Of a stretch of DNA of 64,000 nt, positions 9,672-18,482 are shown one piece after another. Position numbers and translations under genes: made by a program. The DNA lies in the NCBI RefSeq assembly GCF_965204935.1, contig NZ_CBDBFO010000002.1; one strand, given 5' to 3'. The notes beneath the pieces were generated by a model, which saw only the letters and a program-made list of their open reading frames with translations, ran no database searches and was not told the origin of the DNA. This stretch comes from Hoeflea_A sp965204935 (GTDB taxonomy: Bacteria; Pseudomonadota; Alphaproteobacteria; Rhizobiales; Rhizobiaceae). Positions within the stretch are counted from its first letter, which is position 1. Each line of letters begins with the position of its first letter.

Positions 9672-9883
9672 ATGGTGGCCGATCCAGGCCCGCAGAGGAC
9701 GCGTCCCCGTAACATTCGGAATAGCGATGGTTCTTGCAAGTCGTTGCGGAACCGGTCATGTCAACCAATTATCCGGTCTGCCCTGACGAACCATTTTGAC
9801 AACAACCTGAAACAAACACCGTCTCGTCAGATAAGCAGGGACAAAACCAAAACGGCCTGAGGGTCCGGCAAAAAGGGGCTGGC

Positions 9884-10939
9884 TCAGTTACTGTCTGCTG
9901 TAGTTGAATCCACGATCGCCATGCAATCCAGGACAGAAGCCGAGTCTAAAGTCGGCGATTCATTGGCGCTTGGAAGTATTGCTTGCTCGAGATTCGCGTC
10001 AATCTCCACAGCATCACTTGGTGAAAACCCAAACCGGCTTCGAAATCGCCGATAGAAATGAGGCGGATTGAAATATCCCCAACGTTCGGCGACTCGACGT
10101 ACCGATCCGCGGTCAGGAGCTGATATCACCAGATCGTCAAGACAACGGTCCAGCCGCTGGCTGTGCAGATATACTTGCAGTCCGCCAAATGGTTTGAACA
10201 TCCTATAGAGACTGGATCGCGACATATTGAACACCTTGCACAACCGCACCACGTCCAGATCCAGATCATCCAAGTGATCATCGATATAGGTTTTGACTGC
10301 ATGCCACCGCAGGACCTGGAATGAACCGCGCGCAAGATCATCGGGGCGGGTCAAAGCAAGCACGCCGCGCAGCATGCCGATGATACCCGCAGCAAGAGCG
10401 GGCATTTCATTGGGTCTTGTGCCCGGCATGTCTGCAAGCGTTGACGTCAGGGCGCTGGAGATCAATCGCCCGGCTCCGGCTTCTCCACTGAGCGCGAAAT
10501 GGCTCGGCAGCCGAGTCGGGTCCAGACCTATGGTATCGTAGGGAATGTAAAGTCCAACGATACCACGCCCGCTGGCGGTCATCTGTATCTGTGCCGAACC
10601 TTTCATGAAGGACACGTCACCTGGCGTAAAGCGCACATCTGAACCGTCAACGAGCGCTGAACCGCCACCTGAAGTGAAGATACGCAGGCGCAGGTAATCG
10701 TCCCTGGCTCGCCGGATATGGGTATTCATGCGCAGGACCGTCGCCACGGGGAAACTGGTTTCTGTCAGGACGATGTCCTTCAGTTTCCACGCCGCCGACC
10801 GAAAGGGCGTGTCGTCATGTAGGGCGCTTTCCCGATCCGTTGTCTCGCTCTCGCGCCACGTGTACTCGTCCCAAGCCTCGACTTGCCTCAGCCGGTCTAG
10901 ATGGGACAAATCTATCAGGCTATCGGGCTGTCGCATCAT
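9884..10939 (-). CDS. AraC-family transcriptional regulator
   Basis: The product is 351 residues. The N-terminal part carries an AraC-binding-like segment (YLRLRIFTSGGGSALVDG, FTPGDVSFMKG). The C-terminal 100 residues hold two helix-turn-helix units: DLDVVRLCKVFNMSRSSLYR and VAERWGYFNPPHFYRRFRSR. It resembles the regulator at 3747-4784 in length and layout. It is transcribed toward the autotransporter, 212 bases beyond that gene's end. The start ATG at 10939 could instead be the next codon. The target is unknown; the neighbouring autotransporter is the nearest candidate. Confidence 0.9.
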   Translation of the reverse strand: MMRQPDSLIDLSHLDRLRQVEAWDEYTWRESETTDRESALHDDTPFRSAAWKLKDIVLTETSFPVATVLRMNTHIRRARDDYLRLRIFTSGGGSALVDGSDVRFTPGDVSFMKGSAQIQMTASGRGIVGLYIPYDTIGLDPTRLPSHFALSGEAGAGRLISSALTSTLADMPGTRPNEMPALAAGIIGMLRGVLALTRPDDLARGSFQVLRWHAVKTYIDDHLDDLDLDVVRLCKVFNMSRSSLYRMFKPFGGLQVYLHSQRLDRCLDDLVISAPDRGSVRRVAERWGYFNPPHFYRRFRSRFGFSPSDAVEIDANLEQAILPSANESPTLDSASVLDCMAIVDSTTADSN

Positions 10940-11051
10940 GGGCGCTCCCGTTTGGAATTGTTGCCGTGTTCAAACAATGTCCAAGCGGTGTTTTTTGTCC
11001 ACTTTGGAAGTTGCCTTGCGCAAATCGGTCAACGCAAACTCAAAACAAAAT

Positions 11052-12380
11052 CACTACTGTCCCGTTAAGCTCATAAGAATTTCCGATAAGATTCTGTAAA
11101 TAATCATTTAAAACGGTCTGATAGCCTGTCACCGACTTGAACTGCTAAACGTGGCAATCATGCTCTCCAGAGTAATTTCACATGGAGAGATCCGAACAAT
11201 GTATACAGGCAAACTTGTGTTCGCGCAGGCTATGGATCATCTGCCGATGCACACTCTTCGACGCTGCATCCGGCGTTACGGTGGAAACAATCGCATCAGG
11301 AGCTTTAGTTGCGAGGATCAATTCCGCAGCATGGCATTTGCCCAGTTGACCTCAAGAGAAAGCTTGCGCGACATCGAAACCTGCCTGCGCGCTCAGGCTC
11401 AAAAGCGATACCACATGGGCTTTCGCTCCCCGGTATTTCGCAACACTCTGGCCAGGGCCAACGAGCGACGTGACTGGCGCATCTATGGGGATTTTGCTGC
11501 GGCGCTTATCACAATCGCTCGAGCGCTCTACGCCGATGACAGCTTTGAAGTTGACTTGCAAAACACCGTATATGCCCTCGATTCCACAACCATTGATCTG
11601 TGCCTTTCAGTATTTCCCTGGGCGCATTTTCGGCGCGCAAAAGCAGCGATCAAAATGCACACCTTGCTTGATCTGCGTGGAAATATCCCAACATTTATAG
11701 ACATTTCGCCAGGCAAAATGCACGACGTCAATATGCTGGACATCCTGACGCCCGAACCTGGTGCCTTCTATATCATGGACCGCGCCTATCTTGATTTCGA
11801 ACGCCTCCATCGCATCCACATCAGCGGCGGGTTCTTTGTCTTGAGGGCAAAGTCGAATACCAGGTTGCAGCGTATTTATTCCGAGCCCGTTGATCGCAGC
11901 ACCGGGGTTATCTGCGATCAAGTCGTAAGGACTGCGGCGCAAAAAGTTCGAGCAGCTTCCCGGACAAACTGCGGCGAATTCGGTATCGCGACACTGAACG
12001 AGACAAGACTCTGATCTTCATCACCAACAACTTTGTCTTGTCGGCAAAGACCATTGCCGCACTCTACAAATCGCGCTGGCAGGTAGAACTGTTCTTCAAA
12101 TGGATCAAGCAGCACTTGCGCATCAAGTCGTTTTTCGGCACTTCTATCAATGCGGTGAAGACACAGATATGGATTGCAGTCTGCGTTTATGTGCTTGCCG
12201 CGATCCTAAAGAAACGGCTCGATAGCGACATGAGTCTCTACACAATTCTCCAGATTCTGGACGTCACTCTTTTCGAGAAAATTCAACTGGATCAGCTTAT
12301 TACAAGTTCCGACAACACATCTGCGCCGGGGGCTCAGCCCAAGCAACTGAATTTATTCGACTTTTAACGGGACAGTAGTG
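11052..12380 (+). mobile_element. IS4-family insertion sequence, complete ends
   Basis: The element is bounded by 17-bp perfect inverted repeats, CACTACTGTCCCGTTAA at 11052-11068 and its complement at 12364-12380. It is flanked by a 9-bp direct repeat AAACAAAAT at 11043-11051 and 12381-12389, the expected target duplication for IS4-type elements. The 1,329-bp element carries one transposase gene whose frame is broken at 11940-11945. The transposase stop codon lies inside the right inverted repeat. Confidence 0.93.
11199..12367 (+). pseudogene. IS4-family transposase, frame shifted by -1 at an A5 run
   Basis: The first frame from the ATG at 11199 (after GGAGAG) encodes the N-terminal domain and two catalytic aspartate regions, YALDSTTIDL and YIMDRAYLDF. 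It runs off-frame near 11946 and stops at 12014. The rest is in the -1 frame: SFPDKLRRIRYRD follows directly, then YKSRWQVELFFKWIKQH with the YREK-type glutamate and the normal C-terminus. The break sits on CAAAAAG at 11940-11946, where codons CAA AAA would allow a -1 slip. Either a mutation or a slippage signal could explain it; programmed frameshifting is not usual in IS4 elements. If joined, the protein is about 390 residues. Confidence 0.85.
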
Positions 12381-12847
12381 AAACAAAATATATTTTTATG
12401 GCACTTCTTTCAATCCACGCACGTCACAGAGTGTCCACGTGATCAAGTGTTGATTACTGAGGATCTCGAGTTTTTCGTTGAACCTCTAAGATACTTGCCA
12501 AGCTCAGCCAATGGAAACCCGTAATTGAGCCTTCGCCAGACGGTTGTGCTGGCGCTGTCACATTGTTTTTTCATCAAGACTGCCTGGTTGATTGGTTGGC
12601 TCACGAAAATACCGTCAAGAGCGTCGAGATGGGTGACGGTACCGGCAGGAGTCGTCAAACTGAGCGGCGCGGAGGACCGTCAGATATCCCGTCAATAATT
12701 CTCGCTTCACCGCAATGTCCACGTATGGCGGACATTGGATGATGATGGAATATCGCCTGATATCAATCGCTTGTGGGAACGCTGGTCAACCGCGATCAAC
12801 ACGGATCCACGTGCCATTGCGCCAGCCCTTCGAGCACAGCTCTCAGG

Positions 12848-12986
12848 GCGTTCGTCGCTCCAAAAGATCCACCGGATCTTTTGGCCGGCTTCGCCGACCG
12901 CTCCAGCGCTCCGCTATGGCTCCACGCGTTCGTCGCTAAAAACACCAAATCGTTGGTGTTTTTTTGGTGCTTCGCACCACCGCTCC
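12848..12986. repeat. Two hairpin repeat units with conserved borders
   Basis: Unit 1 (12848-12904) and unit 2 (12926-12986) both start with GCGTTCGTCGCT and end with a GCTTCGC mini-hairpin followed by ACCGCTCC. Between these borders each unit has its own strong palindrome. In unit 1 it is CCAAAAGATCC, a three-base loop and the complement (12860-12884). In unit 2 it is AACACCAA, a four-base loop and the complement (12941-12960). The stems differ in sequence but keep pairing, which suggests that structure matters. Confidence 0.7.
12941..12967 (+). terminator. Terminator-like hairpin with T run
   Basis: An 8-bp perfect stem AACACCAA / TTGGTGTT with the loop ATCG is followed by five to seven T residues. 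This would act as an intrinsic terminator on the plus strand, but no gene is recognised upstream of it; it is part of the second hairpin repeat unit. Confidence 0.45.
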
Positions 12987-13096
12987 TCACTCCCACTCGA
13001 TGATCAATAGGGCGGGTAAGCGGCTGATTTCATGAGGAACTATCCTGCGACAATTCGCGCGTACCGTCAGAAATACCGTCATTTTTGTAAGTTTCA

Positions 13097-14028
13097 GAGC
13101 CGGATTCAAAAGTTATTCAAACGTAACAATACCTTGCGAGACGCCGCGTCATGAACCGGATGCTTGCTATGAACGCCCACGCGGTTGAGTTCTGGATGGT
13201 CCTCTCCCAGTCCCGGGCCAGTCTGCGGCAGCGCCCGAGCCAGGCGAAAGTTCGTTCCACCACCCATCGACGCGGCAGAACCTTGAAACCGACTGCGCTG
13301 TCGCAGCGCTTGACGGTCTCGACCGTCCAGTCGCCATGCCCCGCGAGCGCTGCTCGCAACTTCGGTCCCGCATAGGCGCCATCGGCGAAGATGTGGCGCA
13401 GCCAGGGGAAGCGGTCGCCGACAGCCCTGATCAGGTCGCAGGCCCCGTCCCTGTCCTGAATGTTGGCGGCGTGAACGATGATGAACAGCATCAGGCCGAT
13501 CGTATCGGTGACGATGTGTCGCTTGCGGCCCTTGACCTTCTTGCCGGCGTCATAGCCGCGAACGCCCCCGCTTTCGGTGGTTTTCACGCTCTGGCTGTCG
13601 ATCACGCCGGCCGTCGGTGAAGCCGCGCGGCCTTCCAGTTCGCGGGTATTGAGGACCAGGAGGTGATTGATGGCTGCAAAAAGACCCATGCGGCTCCAGG
13701 TGTAGAAATAGCCACGTACCGTCGATACCGGTGGGAACTGCTTCGGCAGCATGCGCCACTGGCAGCCGCTGGTTGCGATATAAAGGATCGCGTTCATCAC
13801 CTCGCGCATATCGGTCGTACGCGGTCGTCCACCCCGTTTTGCCGGCGGAATGAACGGGGCAAGTATCGTCCATTCCTCATCGGTCAAATCGCTTGGAAAT
13901 CTCAAATGGTCTCTGTTATGTTCGGCGCGGGCGATATCATTCCATGGCATCGTGATTCTCCATCTTCTTTGAAAAGACTGTTGAATCACAAACCATTGAT
14001 ATCGCTCAACTACTTTTAAATCCGGCTC
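13097..14028 (-). mobile_element. IS5-family (IS1031-type) insertion sequence, complete
   Basis: The inverted ends share GAGCCGGATTYAAAAGT at 13097 and, complemented, at 14028. The flanks carry the 3-bp direct repeat TCA at 13094-13096 and 14029-14031, fitting the TNA target of the IS1031 group. The 932-bp element contains one intact transposase gene. Confidence 0.9.
13117..13950 (-). CDS. IS5-family transposase
   Basis: This 277-residue transposase is taken from the ATG at 13950 (MPWNDIAR), preceded by GGAG; the frame itself opens 13 codons earlier. The N-terminal domain carries the LTDEEWTILAPFIPP segment typical of IS5 proteins. The DDE residues are visible: Asp in GVIDSQSVKT, Asp in FADGAYAG and Glu in RRWVVERTFAWLGR. 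The gene appears intact, so the element may be active. Confidence 0.95.
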   Translation of the reverse strand: MPWNDIARAEHNRDHLRFPSDLTDEEWTILAPFIPPAKRGGRPRTTDMREVMNAILYIATSGCQWRMLPKQFPPVSTVRGYFYTWSRMGLFAAINHLLVLNTRELEGRAASPTAGVIDSQSVKTTESGGVRGYDAGKKVKGRKRHIVTDTIGLMLFIIVHAANIQDRDGACDLIRAVGDRFPWLRHIFADGAYAGPKLRAALAGHGDWTVETVKRCDSAVGFKVLPRRWVVERTFAWLGRCRRLARDWERTIQNSTAWAFIASIRFMTRRLARYCYV

Positions 14029-14040
14029 TCAGAAATTACA

Positions 14041-14313
14041 CTACAATTGTCTTATCCCTAGGGGAAAACTTCGGGTACTGTTTTGTAAACGCAGTCGGGA
14101 ATCCAAACAAAATCGTTGAATAGGTTCACGAATGTCGCGGAGCGCCTGTGGTCCCAACTGTAGTAGGTCCTCGCTATTCAGTATGAATTCGCCACCCGCA
14201 AACTCGATGCCAGATTTGCTGTCGTCGAGTGCGGTTGGGAATTCGTTGTTTTTGCAGTTTAAAACATTCCTGTGTTTTAAAACACCAACGCACAAACTGC
14301 TTTTCGATCGCAA
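14041..14313 (-). CDS. Small unrecognised ORF, doubtful
   Basis: A 90-codon frame on the minus strand has a balanced composition in its last 60 residues (GIEFAGGEFILNSEDLL, LRDIREPIQRF), unlike the arginine-rich shadow frames elsewhere. It has no good start (TTG) and no recognised family, and its end lies 12 bases from the IS5 element. It may be a remnant of a gene damaged by earlier insertions, or chance. Confidence 0.2.
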   Translation of the reverse strand: MRSKSSLCVGVLKHRNVLNCKNNEFPTALDDSKSGIEFAGGEFILNSEDLLQLGPQALRDIREPIQRFCLDSRLRLQNSTRSFPLGIRQL

Positions 14314-14323
14314 TTTAACGGTA

Positions 14324-14341
14324 CCGCAGACCCTTCTGCGG
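14324..14341 (-). terminator. Hairpin downstream of TRAP-1 operon
   Basis: CCGCAGA, a four-base loop and TCTGCGG form a 7-bp stem directly after the dctM stop codon at 14347. There is no T run, so a rho-independent role is only possible. Confidence 0.4.
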
Positions 14342-14346
14342 CTTGT

Positions 14347-15648
14347 TCAGAACATCGATTTCGGCAGCCACAGAACCAGGAGCGGGAATGCCACGATGAG
14401 TGCGACGCGCACCACGTCGGCCGCGACAAACGGCACAACGCCGCGGTAGATCGTGCCCAGGCTGGTATCGTCGGAAACGCTTTTCAGGACAAAGACGTTC
14501 ATTCCGTAGGGCGGCGTGATCAGCCCGATCTCCACCACCATGACCAGCAGAATACCGAACCAGATCGGGTCGTAGCCAAGCTGGATGATCACCGGATACA
14601 TGATCGGCACGGTCAGCAGGATGATTGCCAGGGCATCCAGAAACATGCCCAGAAAAAGATAGCCGATGATGATGACGATCAGCACGGCAAGAGGCGGCCA
14701 ATCGAGCGAACCGGCAAAGCTTGCCAGTTCCTGCGGCACTCTGGTTATGGTCAGGAAGTATCCGAATATGACGGCACCGATCGCGATGACAAAAATAGCG
14801 CCGGTCAGCCGTGTCGTTTCGATCAGGGCGGACTTCATCAGGGAGAAGTTCATCGTCCCTCGAAGCCATGTCAGGATGAGCGTGCCGCCGGCTCCCATGG
14901 CGGCCGCTTCCGTGGGCGTGAAGATGCCGAAGTATATTCCACCGATCACGAATACGAACAGGAGGGAAACGGCCCAGATTCCGCGCAACGACACGATGGC
15001 CGTGCGAAAGTTGAACTTGCCGACAGCTGGCGCGGCTTCAGGGTCCAGCCGTGAAATACCGACAATCAGGATCAGATACATGAACACTGCAAGCAGGCCG
15101 GGGATCAGGCCGGCCATGAAGAGGACCGCGATGTCCTGTTCCGTGATGATCCCGTATATGGCCAGAACCACCGATGGCGGAATCAATATGCCGAGGGTAC
15201 CGCCCGCCGCGATGGTTCCGGTCGCCAGCGAACGCTTGTAGCCGAATTTCAGCATCTCCGGCAAAGCAACCCGTCCAAGGGTAGCAGCGGAAGCGACCGA
15301 GGAGCCGCAGATTGCCGCGAAACCGCCGCAGGCCAGTATCGTTGCCATGGCAAGCCCGCCCCGGCGGTGCCCGACCCACGCATTGCTTGCCTTGTACAAC
15401 TCGCTGCTCATCCCTGATATGGCGGCAAACGTTCCCATGAGAATGAACAGCGGCACGACACCAAACACCTCGTCGGTCGCCACCCGAAGAGGAACGGTCG
15501 AAAGCTGGCTGAGCGCGGGTTTGAGACCGATGATCGAAGCAAATCCGGTGCTGCCGACGACGATCATCGCGATGCCGATCGGTACGCGCAGGAGCATCAG
15601 CGCAAAGAGCGCGACGAACGCGATGAGTGCCGCCAGTTCACCACTCAT
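14347..15648 (-). CDS. dctM: TRAP transporter large permease DctM (TRAP-1)
   Basis: The 433-residue protein has the length and about twelve hydrophobic helices of DctM. Family landmarks include GGLAMATILACGGFAAICGSS, TLGILIPPS and the C-terminal VVEIGLITPPYGMN. DctM forms the ion-coupled translocation pathway in the inner membrane with DctQ and receives substrate from the periplasmic DctP. Its start overlaps the dctQ stop by four bases, so translation is coupled. This is the first of three complete TRAP systems on the island, all on the minus strand. Confidence 0.95.
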   Translation of the reverse strand: MSGELAALIAFVALFALMLLRVPIGIAMIVVGSTGFASIIGLKPALSQLSTVPLRVATDEVFGVVPLFILMGTFAAISGMSSELYKASNAWVGHRRGGLAMATILACGGFAAICGSSVASAATLGRVALPEMLKFGYKRSLATGTIAAGGTLGILIPPSVVLAIYGIITEQDIAVLFMAGLIPGLLAVFMYLILIVGISRLDPEAAPAVGKFNFRTAIVSLRGIWAVSLLFVFVIGGIYFGIFTPTEAAAMGAGGTLILTWLRGTMNFSLMKSALIETTRLTGAIFVIAIGAVIFGYFLTITRVPQELASFAGSLDWPPLAVLIVIIIGYLFLGMFLDALAIILLTVPIMYPVIIQLGYDPIWFGILLVMVVEIGLITPPYGMNVFVLKSVSDDTSLGTIYRGVVPFVAADVVRVALIVAFPLLVLWLPKSMF

Positions 15649-16151
15649 TGCGCACCATCCTGATCAGAGCTTGCAGCTTCATCCAACGATGCCTTGCCCC
15701 GTATCACGGCATAGGCGCGCGCAAGCGCAATGGCGACGGCGATGAACAGCGCCAATGTTGCGGCACCGTAAAAGGGCCAGAGGCGAAGACGCAGGTCAGC
15801 GGTGGAAATGAAGTTGCCATAGGCGTCCAGCACGGCCGTTGCCGCCCGCCATGCCAGCACCCCGAGAACGATAGCGGTCAGGACGGAACTGAAGATGAGG
15901 ATCAGTTTTCGGCCGACGGGTCCGACCATCGAATAGAGCGCATCGACCTTGATCATCGAATCTTCCGCAACGGCGAGCGCTATTCCCCAGAAGATCAGAA
16001 TGCCAAGGAACATGCGCGAAAGGTCATAGGCATCCGGAATGATGAATCCGAAAAAATAGCGGGCCAAGACCGCTGCAAAGACCAGAGCCATGACGGCGAA
16101 CAACGCGATGCTTCCAATGATACCCGCGAGCTGGACGATCCTGTTTGTCAC
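15645..16151 (-). CDS. dctQ: TRAP transporter small permease DctQ (TRAP-1)
   Basis: The 168-residue protein has four hydrophobic segments, as usual for DctQ, with ARYFFGFIIPDAYDLSRMFLGILIFWG matching the family core in its middle. It pairs with DctM in the inner membrane. The start is GTG at 16151, preceded by GGGAGGAAGAG. It lies between dctP and dctM. Confidence 0.9.
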   Translation of the reverse strand: MTNRIVQLAGIIGSIALFAVMALVFAAVLARYFFGFIIPDAYDLSRMFLGILIFWGIALAVAEDSMIKVDALYSMVGPVGRKLILIFSSVLTAIVLGVLAWRAATAVLDAYGNFISTADLRLRLWPFYGAATLALFIAVAIALARAYAVIRGKASLDEAASSDQDGAQ

Positions 16152-16255
16152 CTCTTCCTCCCAAAAAGGATGGCCGGCAACGCATCGCTGCCGGCCATCC
16201 GAGTGCTGATCGTCAGGAATTCATGCCAATCAACAGCCGGATTATCGACAATACA

Positions 16256-17281
16256 TCAATATCCGACGCCGGCTTCGCTCATCGCCGAAAAGAGCGAATC
16301 AAGCGCCTGCTGGGGATTGTCGACCCGGCCTTCGACCAGCGTCACCCAGCCGCTCTTCAGTGGTTCAGCCGCGTCAAGCCACTGTTGCTGTTCAGCGTCG
16401 GTAAGCTGGTAGATCGTATGGCCATCCTTGGTCAGAAGGTCGCGCCCTTCCTTTTCCCAGTCGAACCACATCTGGTTGATACGCTGGCTCCACTCGGGTG
16501 TGCAATGGGCATCAATGACGGCCTTGTCCTCATCCGACAGCGCCGCGTAGCTGTCCTTGTTCATGACGATGGTTGCGGCCACCGCGTAGATGATCATGTC
16601 CTGGTGATGGGTCGTCGCCTTGTCGAGGCCAAACGGGTAGAGGGTGCGCCAGGGAAACGCAATGCCTTCGACAAGTCCCCGGTCAAAGGCCTGTCGTGCC
16701 TCCGAAGCCGGAATCGATACCGGGACGGCACCCAGATCTTTCATGAACTGCGTCAGGAAGGTCCCGACCGGGCGGATCTTGACACCCTGCATCTGATCCG
16801 GTGTGCGGATCTCCTTGTCCTTGAAATTGAGCGTGCCTTCCGGCGCCATCGTGATGGCGCAGAGTTTCACTTCCGACATCTCGTCGGCGGCATATTGATT
16901 GTACCAATCGTGGACAACGCGGGATGCCGTGACGGCATCTTTGGTGAGAAACGGCAGGGACGTGATCTCGAAAATCGGAAAGCGGTCCGGTTCAAAAGCC
17001 GGGACAGACCAGGCCACGTCGGCTATGCCGTCGCGCGCCATGTTGTAGTGATCCCTCGGATTTCCCAGCTGACCGGAATGGAAGAATTCAACCTTGATCC
17101 GCCCGTCGGAAGCTTCCTCGATCGACTTCCCCCAGGCCTCAAATCCCGGAGAAGGGTGCGTCGTATTCGGAACCCAGTTTGAAAAGCGCAATACGGTTTC
17201 CGCGTTGGCTGCCTGTGCCAATCCCAATGCCAGAAAGGCGCCGGATACGAGTGTTGCGATAAGGCGTCTGGTGGACATCAT
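16256..17281 (-). CDS. dctP: TRAP solute-binding protein DctP (TRAP-1)
   Basis: This 341-residue periplasmic binding protein has a signal peptide (LIATLVSGAFLALGLAQAANA) followed by ETVLRFSNWVPNTTHP. The family core is visible in PDQMQGVKIRP and the arginine region that usually clamps a carboxylate. The start at 17281 follows GGGAGG at close spacing. The gene heads the TRAP-1 operon, divergent from the aldo/keto reductase, with a motif copy at 17293 between them. The ligand is probably an organic acid; its identity is unknown. Confidence 0.92.
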   Translation of the reverse strand: MMSTRRLIATLVSGAFLALGLAQAANAETVLRFSNWVPNTTHPSPGFEAWGKSIEEASDGRIKVEFFHSGQLGNPRDHYNMARDGIADVAWSVPAFEPDRFPIFEITSLPFLTKDAVTASRVVHDWYNQYAADEMSEVKLCAITMAPEGTLNFKDKEIRTPDQMQGVKIRPVGTFLTQFMKDLGAVPVSIPASEARQAFDRGLVEGIAFPWRTLYPFGLDKATTHHQDMIIYAVAATIVMNKDSYAALSDEDKAVIDAHCTPEWSQRINQMWFDWEKEGRDLLTKDGHTIYQLTDAEQQQWLDAAEPLKSGWVTLVEGRVDNPQQALDSLFSAMSEAGVGY

Positions 17282-17292
17282 GATTACCTCCC

Positions 17293-17315
17293 TTGTTCTA
17301 TATGTCAGGATATTT
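17293..17315 (+). promoter_or_regulatory. Island motif copy a
   Basis: TTGTTCTATATGTCAGGATA lies between divergent dctP (17281) and the aldo/keto reductase (17422). It is one of nine related sites in promoter regions of the island and is a putative operator. Confidence 0.5.
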
Positions 17316-17421
17316 ATAATATTGCAGAATGCAAGTCCCTTTTCGTGACAAATGATCGCCTGGGGTTCAATTTGTCTTTCGATGCGCGAAAAGGCCCTGA
17401 CAGAAGGAACATGGAGCGACT

Positions 17422-18441
17422 ATGAAATATCGATCTCTCGGAGATGGAGGACCGAAAGTCAGCGCCATCGGCCTCGGATGCATGGGCATGGGTGGAACCT
17501 ATGGAGCCGTGGACCAGACTGAGGCAATCAAGGCCGTTCACGCGGCGATCGACGCGGGAGTCACACTCATCGACACTGCTGAGTGTTACGGGCCGATAAA
17601 GGTCAACCAGGACGGCAGCAGCGATCTGTTTGGATATGAAAACGAGCTGTTGGTCGGTGAAGCCCTGGAAGGTCATCGCGACAAGGTCGTGCTGTGTACC
17701 AAAATCGGCTTTGAACATGATGGAAATGGCAGACGCATTGGACAAAACGCCAGTGCAGCACACCTGAAAGGTGCGGTTGACGGGTGCCTTTCTCGCCTGC
17801 GTACGGATGTCATCGACGTTCTTTATCTCCACCGCGCGGACCCGAATGTCGAGATCGAGGAAACGGTCGGAGCAATGTCGGAACTGGTGCGTGAGGGAAA
17901 GGTCCGCTTCCTTGGCCTTTCGGAGGCCAATCAGGAGCAGATCGACCGAGCCGGGGCAGTGCATACGATTGTGGTGCAACAGAGCGAATATTCGCTCTGG
18001 GAGCGCGAGGTGGAAAACGGCGAGATAGAGTTTTGTCGGGCCAGGGGCATCGCCCTGGTGCCATTCGCACCCCTGGGCCGCGGGTTTCTTGCAGGGAACG
18101 CAAAACCCGCCGAATCCTATCCGGCAAACGACTACCGCCGCCTCGAGCCCCGTCTCCAGAAGGGCAATTACGAGGCCAATATGGCGATTGCGAATGCAGT
18201 CAAGGAAATGGCATCCGAAAGAGGGCTGTCACCGGCCCAACTCGCGATCGCCTGGCTGGTGAACCAGGACGTCATACCCATTCCCGGCGCCGAACGCGTC
18301 GACTGGGCGCTCGAGAATGCGGCGGCAGCCGACGTCGAGTTGACCAAAGACGACCTGAAGAGGCTGGATGAGATCGCCCCGAAGGGAAAGACGGCCGGAC
18401 CGCGCTGGGGCGGAAAATGGGCGGAGCAAATCGACAAATGA
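17422..18441 (+). CDS. Aldo/keto reductase
   Basis: The 339-residue protein matches the YccK/Tas-like branch of NADP-dependent aldo/keto reductases. MKYRSLGDGGPKVSAIGLG forms the first strands, LIDTAECYGP supplies the catalytic Asp and Tyr, and VVLCTKIGFE carries the Lys, with LYLHRADP at the His position. The C-terminal NADPH-binding helix region is IPIPGAERVDWALENAAAADV. It probably interconverts an aldehyde or ketone and an alcohol in the cytoplasm. It is divergent from TRAP-1 and shares its regulatory region. Confidence 0.92.
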   Translation: MKYRSLGDGGPKVSAIGLGCMGMGGTYGAVDQTEAIKAVHAAIDAGVTLIDTAECYGPIKVNQDGSSDLFGYENELLVGEALEGHRDKVVLCTKIGFEHDGNGRRIGQNASAAHLKGAVDGCLSRLRTDVIDVLYLHRADPNVEIEETVGAMSELVREGKVRFLGLSEANQEQIDRAGAVHTIVVQQSEYSLWEREVENGEIEFCRARGIALVPFAPLGRGFLAGNAKPAESYPANDYRRLEPRLQKGNYEANMAIANAVKEMASERGLSPAQLAIAWLVNQDVIPIPGAERVDWALENAAAADVELTKDDLKRLDEIAPKGKTAGPRWGGKWAEQIDK

Positions 18442-18467
18442 CCGCGGTTTTCCGGAACGAACCGCGG
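18442..18467. terminator. Hairpin between convergent genes
   Basis: CCGCGGTT, a ten-base loop and AACCGCGG form an 8-bp perfect stem between the convergent ends of the aldo/keto reductase (18441) and esterase (18483) genes. There is no clear T run. Confidence 0.5.
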
Positions 18468-18482
18468 GTGCGAAGCTGACCT

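Larger units (their letters stand above)
12390..13093. other. Region between IS4 and IS5 elements, remnant DNA
   Basis: About 700 bases with no firm gene. A 71-codon frame on the minus strand at 12443-12658 looks somewhat protein-like but has no recognised family. A 41-bp segment at 12771-12811 matches a segment at 62139-62179 at 34 of 41 positions. A pair of hairpin repeats lies at 12848-12986. Confidence 0.45.
14032..14346. other. Junction between IS5 element and catabolic island
   Basis: These 315 bases hold the doubtful small ORF at 14041-14313 and, at their right end, a hairpin downstream of the TRAP-1 operon. I see nothing else. Confidence 0.4.

Noticed and set aside
1..14028. Composite transposon formed by the IS21, IS4 and IS5 copies
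   Set aside because: The elements belong to different families with different ends, and the IS4 and IS5 copies have their own target duplications.
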